Positions 42,444 through 52,055 of a stretch of DNA of 64,000 nt are shown piece by piece. A program made the position numbers and the translations under genes. Under the pieces are notes generated by a model. It saw only the letters and a list, made by a program, of their open reading frames with translations. It was not told the origin of the DNA and made no database searches. The DNA is from Ruegeria sp. ANG-S4 (GTDB lineage Bacteria; Pseudomonadota; Alphaproteobacteria; Rhodobacterales; Rhodobacteraceae). The stretch covers positions 124,001 through 188,000 of the forward strand of contig NZ_JWLK01000006.1 in assembly GCF_000814005.1 (NCBI RefSeq). The letters run 5' to 3'. Each line of letters begins with the position of its first letter. The first letter of the stretch is position 1.

Positions 42444-43954
42444 ACCCTGCCCATGGCTGGTCTTTTGGGGTCAGGCTTGCGTTTGCTGCGGCACTTGGTG
42501 TTGCAGCTGCGTTTGGGCTGGCCCCTTGGGGGCATTGGTGGGCGACGCTGATCGGGTTTGTCTTGATTGCGCCGCTGTACCTGTCTTGCGAAACACCCCG
42601 CAGGGCCGCCTGGCTCGGTTGGGTTTTTGCGACCGCGTACTTTGCCAATGCGCTCAGTTGGATCATCGAGCCATTTCTGGTGGATGCGGAGCGTCACGCC
42701 TGGATGGCCCCGTTCGCATTGGTTTTTATGGCGGGCGGGCTTGCGATCTTTTGGGCGTTGGCATTCTGGCTGACTCGCAGGATTGGTGGGCGCCCCGTGC
42801 AGCAGGGATTGATCCTGGCACTTACCCTGGCGCTGGTCGAAGTTGCGCGGGGTTACGTTTTGACCGGGTTTCCATGGGCGGGCGTTGCGCAGGTCTGGGT
42901 GAATACATCGGTGGCGCAAGTCCTGTCCATGATTGGGCCCTACGGGTTGGGGGCATTGACGTTGCTGGCGACCCTTCCAGTGGGGGCAGCAATAAACACC
43001 GCCAAGAGCCTGCGCGATATTGCCTTGCCCGCCAGCGCTACAATCGCCTTTGCTTGTTTCGCACTGGTCTACGCTGTCACGCGCCCCGAAGTTACACTTA
43101 CGGGTCACGTCGTACGTTTGGTTCAGCCCAATGCCCCACAGCACCAAAAGTGGGATCCGGACTATGCGCCTTTGTTCTTTGCCCGTCAGGTCGAATTCAC
43201 CGCCGCCGAGCCACGACCGGACCTGATCGTTTGGCCGGAGACATCAATACCTGCCTGGTTGAGCAGTGCGCAGCCATATCTTGACGCAGTTATCGGCGCG
43301 GCGGACGGGACACCCGTGGTTCTGGGCATTCAACGTGGTGATGGCCCGCGCATATACAACTCGATGATCTACCTGGACGAGGACGGTCAGCAGGGGGGGC
43401 TTTACGACAAACATCACCTTGCCCCCTTCGGCGAGTATGTCCCTTTCGGTGACTTGATGGGGCAATTTGGGATCTATGGCATGGCCGCAACCGCAGGCCA
43501 TGGGTTCAGCGCCGGGCCGGGTGCCGCGCTGTTGGATGCCGGCCCATTGGGAAAGGCGTTGCCGCTGATTTGCTACGAGGCGGTGTTTACGCAGGATGTC
43601 CTGTCCGCGCCGGGGCGCGCCGACTTTCTGTTGCAAATCACAAACGATGCCTGGTTTGGGACACGGTCTGGTCCTTACCAACATCTCGCGCAGGCGCAGA
43701 TGCGTGCGATTGAGCAGGGACTGCCGATGATGCGATCGGCAAATACCGGAGTGTCGGCAATGATCGACCCATTGGGGCGCGTGACGCTGTCACTTGGGCT
43801 GGGTGAGGCAGGGTTTATCGACGCCGATTTGTCGCAACCCCATCCGCCGACGCTCTATTCACGGATTGGCGACATTGGCGTTTTTGGCGTGCTTTTGGTT
43901 CTGTTTGCAGTGTTTTGGCGCAACGCTCGCACAGGAGCGGCAAATCGGGATTGA
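42440..43954 (+). CDS. lnt: Apolipoprotein N-acyltransferase
   Basis: 504 residues. The N-terminal third has about six membrane helices. The C-terminal nitrilase domain carries the triad Glu (IVWPETSIPAW), Lys (LYDKHHLAPFGEYVPF) and Cys (LPLICYEAVF). Lnt adds the third acyl chain to the N-terminal cysteine of lipoproteins in the inner membrane, a step essential in Gram-negative lipoprotein sorting. Its start overlaps the corC-like gene; metK follows after the riboswitch. Confidence 0.95.
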   Translation: MNPAHGWSFGVRLAFAAALGVAAAFGLAPWGHWWATLIGFVLIAPLYLSCETPRRAAWLGWVFATAYFANALSWIIEPFLVDAERHAWMAPFALVFMAGGLAIFWALAFWLTRRIGGRPVQQGLILALTLALVEVARGYVLTGFPWAGVAQVWVNTSVAQVLSMIGPYGLGALTLLATLPVGAAINTAKSLRDIALPASATIAFACFALVYAVTRPEVTLTGHVVRLVQPNAPQHQKWDPDYAPLFFARQVEFTAAEPRPDLIVWPETSIPAWLSSAQPYLDAVIGAADGTPVVLGIQRGDGPRIYNSMIYLDEDGQQGGLYDKHHLAPFGEYVPFGDLMGQFGIYGMAATAGHGFSAGPGAALLDAGPLGKALPLICYEAVFTQDVLSAPGRADFLLQITNDAWFGTRSGPYQHLAQAQMRAIEQGLPMMRSANTGVSAMIDPLGRVTLSLGLGEAGFIDADLSQPHPPTLYSRIGDIGVFGVLLVLFAVFWRNARTGAANRD

Positions 43955-43987
43955 CCCCGCGCGCGTGCAGGCGTATCCCCGCGCAGG

Positions 43988-44035
43988 CCCGTCACAACGG
44001 CTTCCTGGCGTGACGGAGATAACTTAATGGAGCAC
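43988..44035 (+). ncRNA. SAM/SAH riboswitch upstream of metK
   Basis: CGTCAC at 43990-43995 pairs with GTGACG at 44010-44015 around the loop AACGGCTTCCTGGC. TTCC in the loop can pair with the GGA of ATGGAGCA at 44028-44034, which contains the ribosome site of metK, to form an H-type pseudoknot. This is the layout known for the SAM/SAH riboswitch of Rhodobacterales, in which ligand binding hides the ribosome site. Primary sequence and metK context agree with that class. Confidence 0.87.
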
Positions 44036-44039
44036 TTTC

Positions 44040-45221
44040 ATGTCCCGACAAAACTACACGTTTACTTCGGAGTCCGTTTCCGAAGGGCACCCTGACAAGG
44101 TTTGCGACCGGATCTCCGACGCCGTGCTTGACGCCTTTCTGAACGAAGAACCCGAAGCGCGCGTCGCTTGCGAAACCTTCGCCACGACGGATCGCGTCGT
44201 CATTGGCGGCGAAGTAGGGCTGTCTGATCAGCAAAAGCTGCATGATTACATGGAGCGTATCGACGAAATCGCACGCTCGTGCATCAAAGATATCGGATAC
44301 GAACAGGATAAGTTCCACCACGAAACCGTCGAAGTAACAAACCTGCTTCACGAACAGTCAGCCCATATCGCACAGGGCGTGGACGCTTCGGGCAACAAGG
44401 ACGAAGGTGCTGGGGATCAGGGCATCATGTTCGGGTATGCCACGACGGAAACCCCTGCGCTGATGCCCGCCCCGATTCAGTATTCGCACGCGATTCTTCG
44501 GCGTTTGGCCGAGGTGCGCAAAAACGGCTCGGAACCTGCGCTCGGTCCGGACGCCAAGTCGCAACTTTCCGTCATCTACCGCGACGGAAAGCCAGTTGGT
44601 GTAAGCTCGATCGTATTGTCGACCCAGCATCTGGATGAATCGCTCAGTTCGGAAGATATTCGGGCGATCGTCGAACCCTATATCACTGAAACACTGCCCG
44701 AAGGCTGGCTGTCGGCCGAGACCGAGTGGCACGTGAACCCGACAGGTAAATTCGTGATCGGCGGGCCGGACGGGGATGCAGGCCTTACAGGTCGCAAGAT
44801 CATCGTTGACACCTATGGCGGGGCCGCGCCGCATGGCGGCGGCGCGTTTTCCGGCAAAGACCCAACCAAAGTCGACCGCTCTGCCGCATATGCCGCGCGG
44901 TATCTGGCGAAGAACGTGGTGGCGGCTGGCATGGCGGATCGCTGCACGATCCAGTTGAGCTATGCGATTGGCGTGTCGAAACCGCTGTCGATCTACGCCG
45001 ATACGCATGGCACCGGTCAGATCGCTGATGCCGTTATCGAAAAGGCTGTCGGCGAGGTCATGGACCTGACCCCGCGCGGCATTCGTGAACACCTGCAACT
45101 GAACAAACCGATCTACCAGCGAACCGCAGCCTACGGCCATTTTGGCCGTGAGCCCGATGCCGATGGCGGTTTTAGCTGGGAGCGTACCGACCTGACTGAC
45201 GCCCTAAAAGCCGCAGTCTGA
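44040..45221 (+). CDS. metK: S-adenosylmethionine synthetase
   Basis: 393 residues. [35 protein letters not shown] and [19 protein letters not shown] are the signature motifs of MetK. It joins methionine and ATP to give SAM in the cytosol, the methyl donor for several enzymes in this window. The ATG is five bases after the riboswitch, so expression should fall when SAM (or SAH) is high. The gene is followed by a dispersed hairpin element. Confidence 0.97.
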   Translation: MSRQNYTFTSESVSEGHPDKVCDRISDAVLDAFLNEEPEARVACETFATTDRVVIGGEVGLSDQQKLHDYMERIDEIARSCIKDIGYEQDKFHHETVEVTNLLHEQSAHIAQGVDASGNKDEGAGDQGIMFGYATTETPALMPAPIQYSHAILRRLAEVRKNGSEPALGPDAKSQLSVIYRDGKPVGVSSIVLSTQHLDESLSSEDIRAIVEPYITETLPEGWLSAETEWHVNPTGKFVIGGPDGDAGLTGRKIIVDTYGGAAPHGGGAFSGKDPTKVDRSAAYAARYLAKNVVAAGMADRCTIQLSYAIGVSKPLSIYADTHGTGQIADAVIEKAVGEVMDLTPRGIREHLQLNKPIYQRTAAYGHFGREPDADGGFSWERTDLTDALKAAV

Positions 45222-45273
45222 CCGCTCTTCATCTTTTTCGAAATACTCCGGGGGTGTGGGGGCTGGCCCCCAC
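45222..45273. repeat. Dispersed intergenic element, short copy (with GC-rich hairpin)
   Basis: CCGCTCTTCATCT and AAATACTCCGGGGG are followed by the hairpin GTGGGGGC-TG-GCCCCCAC (45256-45273). The same order of blocks (CCGCTCTTCATCT, AAATATCCCGGGGG, then a GGGGGC/GCCCCC hairpin) recurs at 57671-57739. The hairpin lies just after the metK stop and may also act as a terminator. Confidence 0.75.
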
Positions 45274-45318
45274 CTCCGCCCCTTGTCACGCTGCGACCGC
45301 CGCAGTATGGCCACCGGT

Positions 45319-46029
45319 ATGAGCACACATATCCCACAACGTCCACGCAGAAACTTCTATGGCCGCTTCAAAGGCAAAGCCCTGAAGCCCAGCCAAAAGA
45401 CCTATCTGAGCGAAGATTTGGCAGCACTTTCACCCGGTGATGTTGATTGGGACGCCAACCCCAAACGCAACCCTTTGGATCTGGGCGCCTTGTTCGGCGG
45501 CAAGCCTGTCTGGCTAGAGGTTGGCTTTGGCGGCGGTGAGCATCTGGTACATCAGGCGCAGAACAATCCCGATATCGGCATCATTGGGGCGGAACCCTAC
45601 ATCAACGGCGTCGCGATGCTGTTGGGTAAAATCCGACAAGCGGGGGTCGAAAACCTTGCGGTACATCCCGGCGATGCGCGCGACCTGTTCGACGTGCTGC
45701 CCGAGGCAAGTGTTTCACGCGCATTTCTGCTCTATCCCGATCCCTGGCCCAAAACGCGGCATCATCGCCGCAGGTTTGTGACCCCTGAGCATCTTGAGCC
45801 TTTGGTGCAGGCGCTGAAACCCGGTTCGATATTCCGCGTTGCCACCGATATTCCAGACTATGTGCGACAAACTTTGGAACAAGTCCCGCGCGCAGGGTTC
45901 GAGTGGTTGGCGGAACACCCCTCTGATTGGCGCGAGCCCTGGGATGACTGGATTTCAACCCGGTATGAGCAGAAGGCCTTACGCGAAGGCCGAACGCCTC
46001 ATTACCTGACCTTCCGCCGCAAAGACTGA
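45319..46029 (+). CDS. trmB: tRNA (guanine46-N7)-methyltransferase
   Basis: 236 residues from the ATG at 45319 (an ATG at 45307 is possible; frames further upstream enter the repeat element). [16 protein letters not shown] is a typical alphaproteobacterial start. [13 protein letters not shown] is the SAM motif, [18 protein letters not shown] is the TrmB PDPWPK signature, and the C-terminal [19 protein letters not shown] is conserved. It methylates G46 in the tRNA variable loop. Confidence 0.95.
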   Translation: MSTHIPQRPRRNFYGRFKGKALKPSQKTYLSEDLAALSPGDVDWDANPKRNPLDLGALFGGKPVWLEVGFGGGEHLVHQAQNNPDIGIIGAEPYINGVAMLLGKIRQAGVENLAVHPGDARDLFDVLPEASVSRAFLLYPDPWPKTRHHRRRFVTPEHLEPLVQALKPGSIFRVATDIPDYVRQTLEQVPRAGFEWLAEHPSDWREPWDDWISTRYEQKALREGRTPHYLTFRRKD

Positions 46030-46097
46030 TTGCTGCTGGACCAATCGGCCCCAATTCGCTAATCGGCCTGAGACTGATAGCGACAACAGGAGCCTCC

Positions 46098-47444
46098 ATG
46101 TCCGGACACGGCACGCCCATCCCGATGACCTCGCATCCGAGCGGCCCGCTGACCGGGACGGCCGAAGTGCCGGGCGACAAGTCGATTTCGCACAGGTCAC
46201 TGATTTTGGGCGCAATGGCGGTCGGTGAGACCCGAATCTCGGGGCTTTTGGAGGGCGAAGACGTTCTGGACACCGCAAAGGCTATGCGTGCGTTCGGGGC
46301 CGAAGTTATCGACCACGGCGACGGTGCATGGACAGTACATGGTGTCGGTGTCGGCGGTTTTGCCGAACCGGATCAGGTGATCGATTGTGGCAATTCGGGC
46401 ACCGGCGTGCGGCTGATCATGGGAGCAATGGCAACATCCCCGATCACGGCGACCTTCACGGGCGATGCCAGTCTGAACAAACGTCCCATGGCGCGGGTCA
46501 CCGACCCTTTGGCGCTGTTTGGCGCGCAGTCCGTGGGACGAGAGGGCGGACGGCTGCCCATGACAATTGTCGGTGCGGCAAATCCGGTGCCGGTGCGTTA
46601 TGAGGTCCCGGTTCCATCGGCTCAGGTGAAATCGGCCGTTTTGCTGGCGGGTCTGAACGCACCCGGCAAAACCGTGGTGATCGAGAAAGAGGCGACCCGC
46701 GATCACTCAGAGCGTATGCTGGCCGGATTCGGCGCCGAAATCACAGTTGAAGACACAGACGAAGGACGTGTCATCACGTTGACCGGACGCCCGGAACTGA
46801 AGCCGCAGGTCATTGCGGTACCGCGCGACCCCTCCAGCGCTGCCTTTCCCGTTTGCGCCGCGTTGATCACACCCGGCTCGGACGTTTTGGTGCCGGGTAT
46901 CGGGCTGAACCCCACTCGCGCGGGCCTGTTCACGACGTTGCGTGAGATGGGCGCGGACCTGACCTATGAAAACGAACGGGAAGAGGGCGGTGAGCCGGTG
47001 GCCGACCTGCGCGCGAAATACTCGCCCGACATGAAAGGAATAAACGTGCCGCCAGAACGCGCGGCCTCGATGATTGACGAATACCCGGTTCTGTCTGTGG
47101 TGGCCGCAAACGCGACCGGTGAGACGCTGATGACCGGAGTGAAAGAACTCCGGGTCAAGGAAAGCGACCGCATCGACGCCATGGCGCGTGGGTTGCGGGC
47201 CAATGGCGTCACCGTGGACGAAGGCGAGGATTGGTGGTCGGTCACAGGGCTTGGCATTGGAAATGTACCCGGCGGCGGCACATGCGAGAGCTTTCTGGAC
47301 CACCGGATTGCCATGTCTTTTATGGTGATGGGCATGGGCGCACAGACGGCGGTTTCAGTTGATGATGGCGGGCCGATCGCCACGTCATTTCCAATTTTTG
47401 AACCTTTGATGACTGCTTTGGGCGCAAAGGTTGTTCGCAAATGA
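46098..47444 (+). CDS. aroA: 3-phosphoshikimate 1-carboxyvinyltransferase (EPSP synthase)
   Basis: 448 residues, ATG preceded by [22 protein letters not shown] is the N-terminal PEP/shikimate-phosphate site, [14 protein letters not shown] and [13 protein letters not shown] follow, and [14 protein letters not shown] closes. The overall sequence is of the class II type known from Agrobacterium CP4. The loop [13 protein letters not shown] has glycine where, as I recall, the CP4 enzyme has alanine. It makes EPSP in the shikimate pathway. It overlaps cmk by four bases, a common pairing. Confidence 0.95.
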   Translation: MSGHGTPIPMTSHPSGPLTGTAEVPGDKSISHRSLILGAMAVGETRISGLLEGEDVLDTAKAMRAFGAEVIDHGDGAWTVHGVGVGGFAEPDQVIDCGNSGTGVRLIMGAMATSPITATFTGDASLNKRPMARVTDPLALFGAQSVGREGGRLPMTIVGAANPVPVRYEVPVPSAQVKSAVLLAGLNAPGKTVVIEKEATRDHSERMLAGFGAEITVEDTDEGRVITLTGRPELKPQVIAVPRDPSSAAFPVCAALITPGSDVLVPGIGLNPTRAGLFTTLREMGADLTYENEREEGGEPVADLRAKYSPDMKGINVPPERAASMIDEYPVLSVVAANATGETLMTGVKELRVKESDRIDAMARGLRANGVTVDEGEDWWSVTGLGIGNVPGGGTCESFLDHRIAMSFMVMGMGAQTAVSVDDGGPIATSFPIFEPLMTALGAKVVRK

Positions 47445-48052
47445 GCTTCACCGTCGCCATAGACGGGCCTGCGGCAGCCGGCAAGGGAACGATTTCGAAA
47501 GGGGTTGCTGCGCACTTTGGGTTTTCGCATCTGGATACCGGGCTGCTTTATCGCGCGGTGGGGCGACGCACGCTGGACGGGACATCCGCAGTGACTGCGG
47601 CGCAAACCCTGACGGCAGAAGAGCTGCAGCAGGGCGACCTGCGCACAGCCGAAATCGCTCAGGCGGCCTCGAAAGTTGCGGTGATCCCCGAGGTTCGTGC
47701 CGCCCTTGTTGATTTTCAACGAGCGTTCGCTCTCCGAAAAGGGGGCGCGGTGCTGGACGGGCGCGATATTGGTACCGTCATTTGTCCTCAAGCTGAGGTC
47801 AAATTATTCGTAACCGCGAGTGCTGAGGTGCGTGCCGAGCGCCGGTTTCTGGAACTTGCCGCCAAGGGTGGCGATGCAACGCGCGATCAGGTTCTGGCCG
47901 ATGTTCGAGAGCGAGATATGCGCGACGCAGAACGCAGTACGGCGCCCATGAAGCCGGCGGATGACGCGGTTCTGCTGGATACATCAAACCTCAGTATCGA
48001 AGATGCGCTGGCGCAGGCTGTGTCACTCATTGAGGTGAAATTTCCCGTTTAG
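47441..48052 (+). CDS. cmk: Cytidylate kinase
   Basis: 203 residues. [22 protein letters not shown] is the P-loop, with [13 protein letters not shown] as the NMP-binding part and [24 protein letters not shown] as the conserved core. It phosphorylates CMP and dCMP. The ATG overlaps the aroA stop. aroA-cmk-(small gene)-rpsA is a conserved order in proteobacteria. It is about 20 residues shorter than E. coli Cmk, as usual in this family. Confidence 0.95.
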   Translation: MSFTVAIDGPAAAGKGTISKGVAAHFGFSHLDTGLLYRAVGRRTLDGTSAVTAAQTLTAEELQQGDLRTAEIAQAASKVAVIPEVRAALVDFQRAFALRKGGAVLDGRDIGTVICPQAEVKLFVTASAEVRAERRFLELAAKGGDATRDQVLADVRERDMRDAERSTAPMKPADDAVLLDTSNLSIEDALAQAVSLIEVKFPV

Positions 48053-48233
48053 CGATAGGGAAGCGTCGGTTTTGAACGCCGACAGTGGTTGGAAAACCCA
48101 GCCAAATAGACCTTGTCTGCTGGGCTCGATTTGTTATGAGATAACGTATTATGAGGCATTCCGACGACAACCAGATTCCGCGCCAGCGGGTTTCGGCAGG
48201 CAAGTTCAGGGCAAGTGCCAAGTAAGGGGTGCC

Positions 48234-48515
48234 ATGACTGAAAAAATGATCAGACGAAATCTGAGAACGTCAATGAAAACGCGTCGGCGAGGTGGGTCGA
48301 GGATGCGCGCTTTTGATGCGCTGCCGCGCGACCTGCGTCTTTGGCTGGCTTCAGCCTGTCTGCCATGGAGCCCTGAATCCGCCTTGAAAGTCTGGAGCCG
48401 CGCTGGCGGCCCCCGCAACCCGGATGCCGCAATCTTGCGGCTCGAAGAAATCGAACGCGCGATGTTGCAAAAGGACGCGCATGTCTGGCAGGCAAAAGCG
48501 CGCCAAAATGGGTAG
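48234..48515 (+). CDS. Small basic protein, DUF6525-like
   Basis: 93 residues from an ATG that follows AAGTAAGGGG. The first third is very basic (RRNLRTSMKTRRRGGSR), then FDALPRDLRLWLASACLPWSPESALKVW, then a helical tail. The FDxLPxxLRxWLAxAxLPWSP block matches a small family in Rhodobacteraceae, found between cmk and rpsA or near translation genes. Function unknown; the basic start suggests nucleic-acid contact, which is inference. Confidence 0.7.
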   Translation: MTEKMIRRNLRTSMKTRRRGGSRMRAFDALPRDLRLWLASACLPWSPESALKVWSRAGGPRNPDAAILRLEEIERAMLQKDAHVWQAKARQNG

Positions 48516-48552
48516 GGATATTGCCAATCCCTTTAGTTAAACGGCTTTCTGC

Positions 48553-48581
48553 TTGCGCATGACAGGGAATCCGCCTATACG
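48553..48581 (+). promoter_or_regulatory. rpsA: Candidate rpsA promoter
   Basis: TTGCGC at 48553-48558 and TATACG at 48576-48581 are spaced 17 bases. This predicts transcription from about 48588, with a 180-base leader that contains the hairpin at 48631-48650. Confidence 0.5.
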
Positions 48582-48630
48582 CGCGCTGTCTGAACAAGGG
48601 CGGTCAACGTCCGGGCGACGTATCTGAGCA

Positions 48631-48660
48631 GGGCCGGGTCACCTCGGCCCTTTGTGTTTG
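48631..48660 (+). terminator. Terminator-like hairpin in the rpsA leader
   Basis: GGGCCG pairs with CGGCCC over an 8-base loop and is followed by TTTGTGTTTG. It lies after a candidate promoter and 117 bases before the rpsA ATG, so it may be a terminator for the upstream genes or an attenuator of rpsA. Confidence 0.5.
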
Positions 48661-48766
48661 TGTAGTCAGATGCGCACCGGGTTACGCCAGACGACATCAT
48701 GAAACAAGACCGGCGGAGACAACCGCTCGGCCAGTAAAAACGTTATGTAAAGGAAAACAACGCCAC

Positions 48767-50443
48767 ATGGCTAACGCATCCATGGAGGAATTCGAAGCCC
48801 TCCTGAATGAAAGCTTCGAAATGGACACACCCGAAGAGGGTTCTGTTGTCAAAGGCAAGGTTCTGGCGATCGAAGCCGGCCAAGCCATCATCGACGTCGG
48901 CTACAAGATGGAAGGCCGCGTTGATCTGAAAGAATTCGCAAATCCTGGCGAAGCCCCTGAAATCGCTGTTGGCGACGAGGTCGAAGTTTACCTGCGCGCC
49001 GCAGAAAACGCCCGTGGCGAAGCCGTCATCTCGCGCGAGATGGCCCGCCGTGAAGAGGCATGGGACCGTCTGGAAAAAGCATACGCCGACGACCAGCGCG
49101 TCGAAGGTGCAATCTTTGGTCGTGTCAAAGGTGGCTTCACCGTCGATCTGGGCGGCGCAGTTGCGTTCCTGCCCGGCTCTCAGGTTGACGTCCGCCCCGT
49201 GCGCGACGCTGGTCCGCTGATGGGTCTGAAGCAGCCGTTCCAGATTCTGAAAATGGACCGTCGCCGTGGCAACATCGTTGTGTCGCGTCGCGCAATCCTG
49301 GAAGAATCGCGTGCCGAACAGCGTGCCGAAGTCATCGGCAACCTGTCCGAAGGTCAGACCGTCGAGGGTGTCGTCAAGAACATCACCGAATACGGTGCAT
49401 TTGTTGACCTGGGCGGCGTTGACGGCCTGCTGCATGTGACCGACATGGCATGGCGCCGGGTGAACCACCCGTCCGAGATCCTGACGATCGGCGAAACCAT
49501 CAAGGTTCAGGTCATCAAGATCAACAAAGAGACCCACCGCATCAGCCTGGGCATGAAGCAGCTGCAGGAAGATCCGTGGGATCTGGTTGCTGCGAAATAC
49601 CCGCTGGGCTCGGTCCATCAGGGTCGCGTCACCAACATCACCGACTACGGCGCGTTCGTCGAGCTGGAAGCCGGTGTCGAAGGTCTGGTGCACGTGTCCG
49701 AGATGTCCTGGACCAAGAAAAACGTCCACCCCGGCAAGATCGTTTCGACCAGCCAGGAAGTCGACGTCATGGTTCTGGAAATCGACGGCGCCAAGCGTCG
49801 CGTGTCTCTGGGCCTGAAGCAGACTCAGCGCAACCCATGGGAAGTGTTCGCAGAAACGCACCCCGAGGGCACCGAGGTCGAAGGCGAAGTCAAGAACATC
49901 ACCGAATTCGGTCTGTTCATTGGCCTCGAAGGCGACATCGACGGCATGGTTCACCTGTCGGACCTGTCGTGGGACGAGCGTGGCGAGGATGCGATCCAGA
50001 ACTACCGCAAAGGCGACATGGTTTCGGCCGTTGTCTCGGAAGTGGACGTCGAGAAAGAGCGTATCTCGCTGTCGATCAAAGCCCTGGGCGGTGACAAGTT
50101 CGCCGAAGCCGTGGGCGGCGTGAAGCGAGGCTCGGTCATCACCGTCGAAGTGACCGCGATCGAAGATGGCGGCATCGAGGTTGAATACGAAGGCATGAAG
50201 TCGTTCATCCGTCGTTCGGACCTGAGCCGTGACCGTGCCGAACAGCGCCCCGAGCGTTTCTCGGTCGGTGACAAGGTCGACGTTCGCGTTACCAACGTCG
50301 ACAGCAAGACCCGCCGTCTGGGCCTGTCGATCAAGGCACGCGAGATCGCTGAAGAGAAAGAGGCCGTGGAACAGTACGGTTCTTCCGACTCGGGCGCATC
50401 GTTGGGCGACATCCTGGGTGCAGCGCTGAAATCCGGCGACTAA
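48767..50443 (+). CDS. rpsA: 30S ribosomal protein S1
   Basis: 558 residues with six S1 RNA-binding repeats, the normal count for proteobacteria. Repeats are easy to see by recurring blocks such as GVVKNITEYGAFVDLGGVDGL, GRVTNITDYGAFVELEAGVEGL and GEVKNITEFGLFIGLEGDIDGM. S1 brings mRNA to the 30S subunit. Codon use is strongly biased (CTG, AAG, GTC), as expected for a highly expressed gene. The AAGG before the ATG is about 13 bases away, further than usual, as is typical for S1 mRNAs that depend on leader structure. Confidence 0.97.
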   Translation: MANASMEEFEALLNESFEMDTPEEGSVVKGKVLAIEAGQAIIDVGYKMEGRVDLKEFANPGEAPEIAVGDEVEVYLRAAENARGEAVISREMARREEAWDRLEKAYADDQRVEGAIFGRVKGGFTVDLGGAVAFLPGSQVDVRPVRDAGPLMGLKQPFQILKMDRRRGNIVVSRRAILEESRAEQRAEVIGNLSEGQTVEGVVKNITEYGAFVDLGGVDGLLHVTDMAWRRVNHPSEILTIGETIKVQVIKINKETHRISLGMKQLQEDPWDLVAAKYPLGSVHQGRVTNITDYGAFVELEAGVEGLVHVSEMSWTKKNVHPGKIVSTSQEVDVMVLEIDGAKRRVSLGLKQTQRNPWEVFAETHPEGTEVEGEVKNITEFGLFIGLEGDIDGMVHLSDLSWDERGEDAIQNYRKGDMVSAVVSEVDVEKERISLSIKALGGDKFAEAVGGVKRGSVITVEVTAIEDGGIEVEYEGMKSFIRRSDLSRDRAEQRPERFSVGDKVDVRVTNVDSKTRRLGLSIKAREIAEEKEAVEQYGSSDSGASLGDILGAALKSGD

Positions 50444-50473
50444 GCGCAGGACAACGGCCTAAGCAAGTTTTTC

Positions 50474-50503
50474 AGCCCCGCGCGATCGCGCGGGGCTGTT
50501 TTT
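50474..50503 (+). terminator. Rho-independent terminator of rpsA
   Basis: AGCCCCGCGCGA pairs with TCGCGCGGGGCT as a perfect palindrome (50474-50497), followed by GTTTTTG. It is 31 bases after the rpsA stop. Confidence 0.9.
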
Positions 50504-50715
50504 GTTGCGAATCAACATCTTCCGATTTTCCGGGTTAATTTGGCTCTGGTTCGCTCAATACGTGTGAAAATCGGACCCGCAGGCAAAAAATCGCGTGAGA
50601 TTACCGGAAAATAAGGAAACAACGCACAGAGTTTACGTTCCCCCGAACCCGGTTTTTTCTTATACTGTCCAGAACAATAGACATGGTAAACCAGTCGCCT
50701 GGGAGGGTAACACGC

Positions 50716-51000
50716 ATGATCCGTTCAGAATTGATTCAGAAAATCGCCGACGAAAACCCGCATCTCTACCAGCGTGACGTCGAACGGATCGTAAACACCG
50801 TGTTCGAGGAAGTGACTGACGCGATGTCGCGTGGTGACCGGGTCGAACTGCGGGGTTTTGGCGCATTTTCGGTTAAGAAACGCGATGCACGCGTTGGCCG
50901 CAATCCCAGAACCGGAGAAACTGTACAGGTTGAAGAAAAATGCGTTCCGTTTTTCAAAACGGGCAAGTTGCTAAGGGACCGTTTGAACGGTAAAGCCTGA
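50716..51000 (+). CDS. ihfB: Integration host factor beta subunit
   Basis: 94 residues from the ATG at 50716, preceded by GGGAGGGTAA. It is a HU/IHF fold: [16 protein letters not shown], then [26 protein letters not shown] with the Arg-Asn-Pro tip that intercalates in DNA. It bends DNA as a heterodimer with IhfA. The ihfB-lapA-trpF run follows. The 200-base gap from rpsA probably holds its promoter. Confidence 0.95.
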   Translation: MIRSELIQKIADENPHLYQRDVERIVNTVFEEVTDAMSRGDRVELRGFGAFSVKKRDARVGRNPRTGETVQVEEKCVPFFKTGKLLRDRLNGKA

Positions 51001-51004
51001 CTTC

Positions 51005-51358
51005 ATGATGCGCTACATTCGCTATGCCTTTCTTGCGATCCTTGGGATCGTGCTGGTTTCTATCTCGCTTGCGAATCGTGAGATCGTTGAACTGAAGCTG
51101 GTGCCCGATACCCTGTCCGAGCTGCTGGGATTCAACTTTTCCACCTCGCTGCCCTTGTTCGTCGTTGTCCTTGGTGGCGTTGTGGCTGGCCTGATCATCG
51201 GTTTCCTGTGGGAATGGTTGCGCGAACACAAGCACCGTCGCGACGCAACGGCCAAGACAAGCGAAGTGCGCAAGCTTGAACGCGAAGTCAAAAAGCTCAA
51301 GAAAAAGCAGAACGAGGGGCAGGACGATGTTCTCGCCATTCTGGACGAGGCAAGCTGA
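51005..51358 (+). CDS. lapA: LapA-domain (DUF1049) inner-membrane protein
   Basis: 117 residues with two membrane helices (about 5-22 and 45-67) and a C-terminal coiled coil rich in Lys and Glu (SEVRKLEREVKKLKKKQNEG). It resembles LapA/YciS, which with LapB controls lipopolysaccharide assembly. The gene starts four bases after the ihfB stop. The symbol rests on the domain, not on full-length likeness. Confidence 0.8.
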   Translation: MMRYIRYAFLAILGIVLVSISLANREIVELKLVPDTLSELLGFNFSTSLPLFVVVLGGVVAGLIIGFLWEWLREHKHRRDATAKTSEVRKLEREVKKLKKKQNEGQDDVLAILDEAS

Positions 51359-51367
51359 GCCAACCTC

Positions 51368-52009
51368 ATGTCTGATATCTCTGTCAAAATCTGCGGTTTG
51401 ACCGCGCCTGAGCATGTGCGCGCTGCAGTTGACGCGGGTGCGCGCTATCTCGGCTTTAACTTCTTTCCGAAATCACCGCGTTTTGCATCGATTGAAAAAG
51501 CCGCCGCTCTGGCGCAGGACGTCCCTGCGGGTGTGGCCAAAGTTGCGTTGACCGTGAATTTCACAGATGCCCAGATTGATGACATCGTTGCGGGCGCACC
51601 CTTGGATATGCTTCAGCTTCACGGGGCGGAAACGCCTGAACGTGTGCTGGAGGTCAAGCAGAGATACGGATTGCCGGTTATCAAGGCGATTGGCATTGCC
51701 GATGCCGAGGACCTCGCCGCAATCGATCTATACGCCGACGCCGCTGACCAGTTGTTGATCGATGCAAAGCCGCCCAAAAACTCGGAACTTCCGGGCGGAA
51801 ATGGTCTGCCGTTCGACTGGCGCCTATTGGCGGAGCGAAAATACTGGCGCACGCCTTGGATGCTGTCCGGCGGCCTGAACCCGGAAAACGTTGCCGAGGC
51901 GATCAAGATGACCGGTGCCAATCAGGTCGACGTGGCGTCTGGCGTCGAAAGCGCACCAGGCAAAAAGGACGCGCAAAAAATCCGGGACTTCATTCAGGCC
52001 GCTCATTGA
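51368..52009 (+). CDS. trpF: Phosphoribosylanthranilate isomerase
   Basis: 213 residues. [33 protein letters not shown] is the start with the catalytic cysteine of [36 protein letters not shown] and [14 protein letters not shown] follow, and [18 protein letters not shown] ends with the phosphate site. It catalyses the third step of tryptophan synthesis from anthranilate. It lies nine bases after lapA and one small gene before trpB. Confidence 0.96.
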   Translation: MSDISVKICGLTAPEHVRAAVDAGARYLGFNFFPKSPRFASIEKAAALAQDVPAGVAKVALTVNFTDAQIDDIVAGAPLDMLQLHGAETPERVLEVKQRYGLPVIKAIGIADAEDLAAIDLYADAADQLLIDAKPPKNSELPGGNGLPFDWRLLAERKYWRTPWMLSGGLNPENVAEAIKMTGANQVDVASGVESAPGKKDAQKIRDFIQAAH

Positions 52010-52055
52010 TCTGAATCCGTTCCTCTCCCGTATACGCGTGTGGGAGGGACGAAAC

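Noticed and set aside
48060-48100. GTCGG...CCGAC hairpin after cmk as a terminator
   Set aside because: Only five base pairs, with no T-run downstream.
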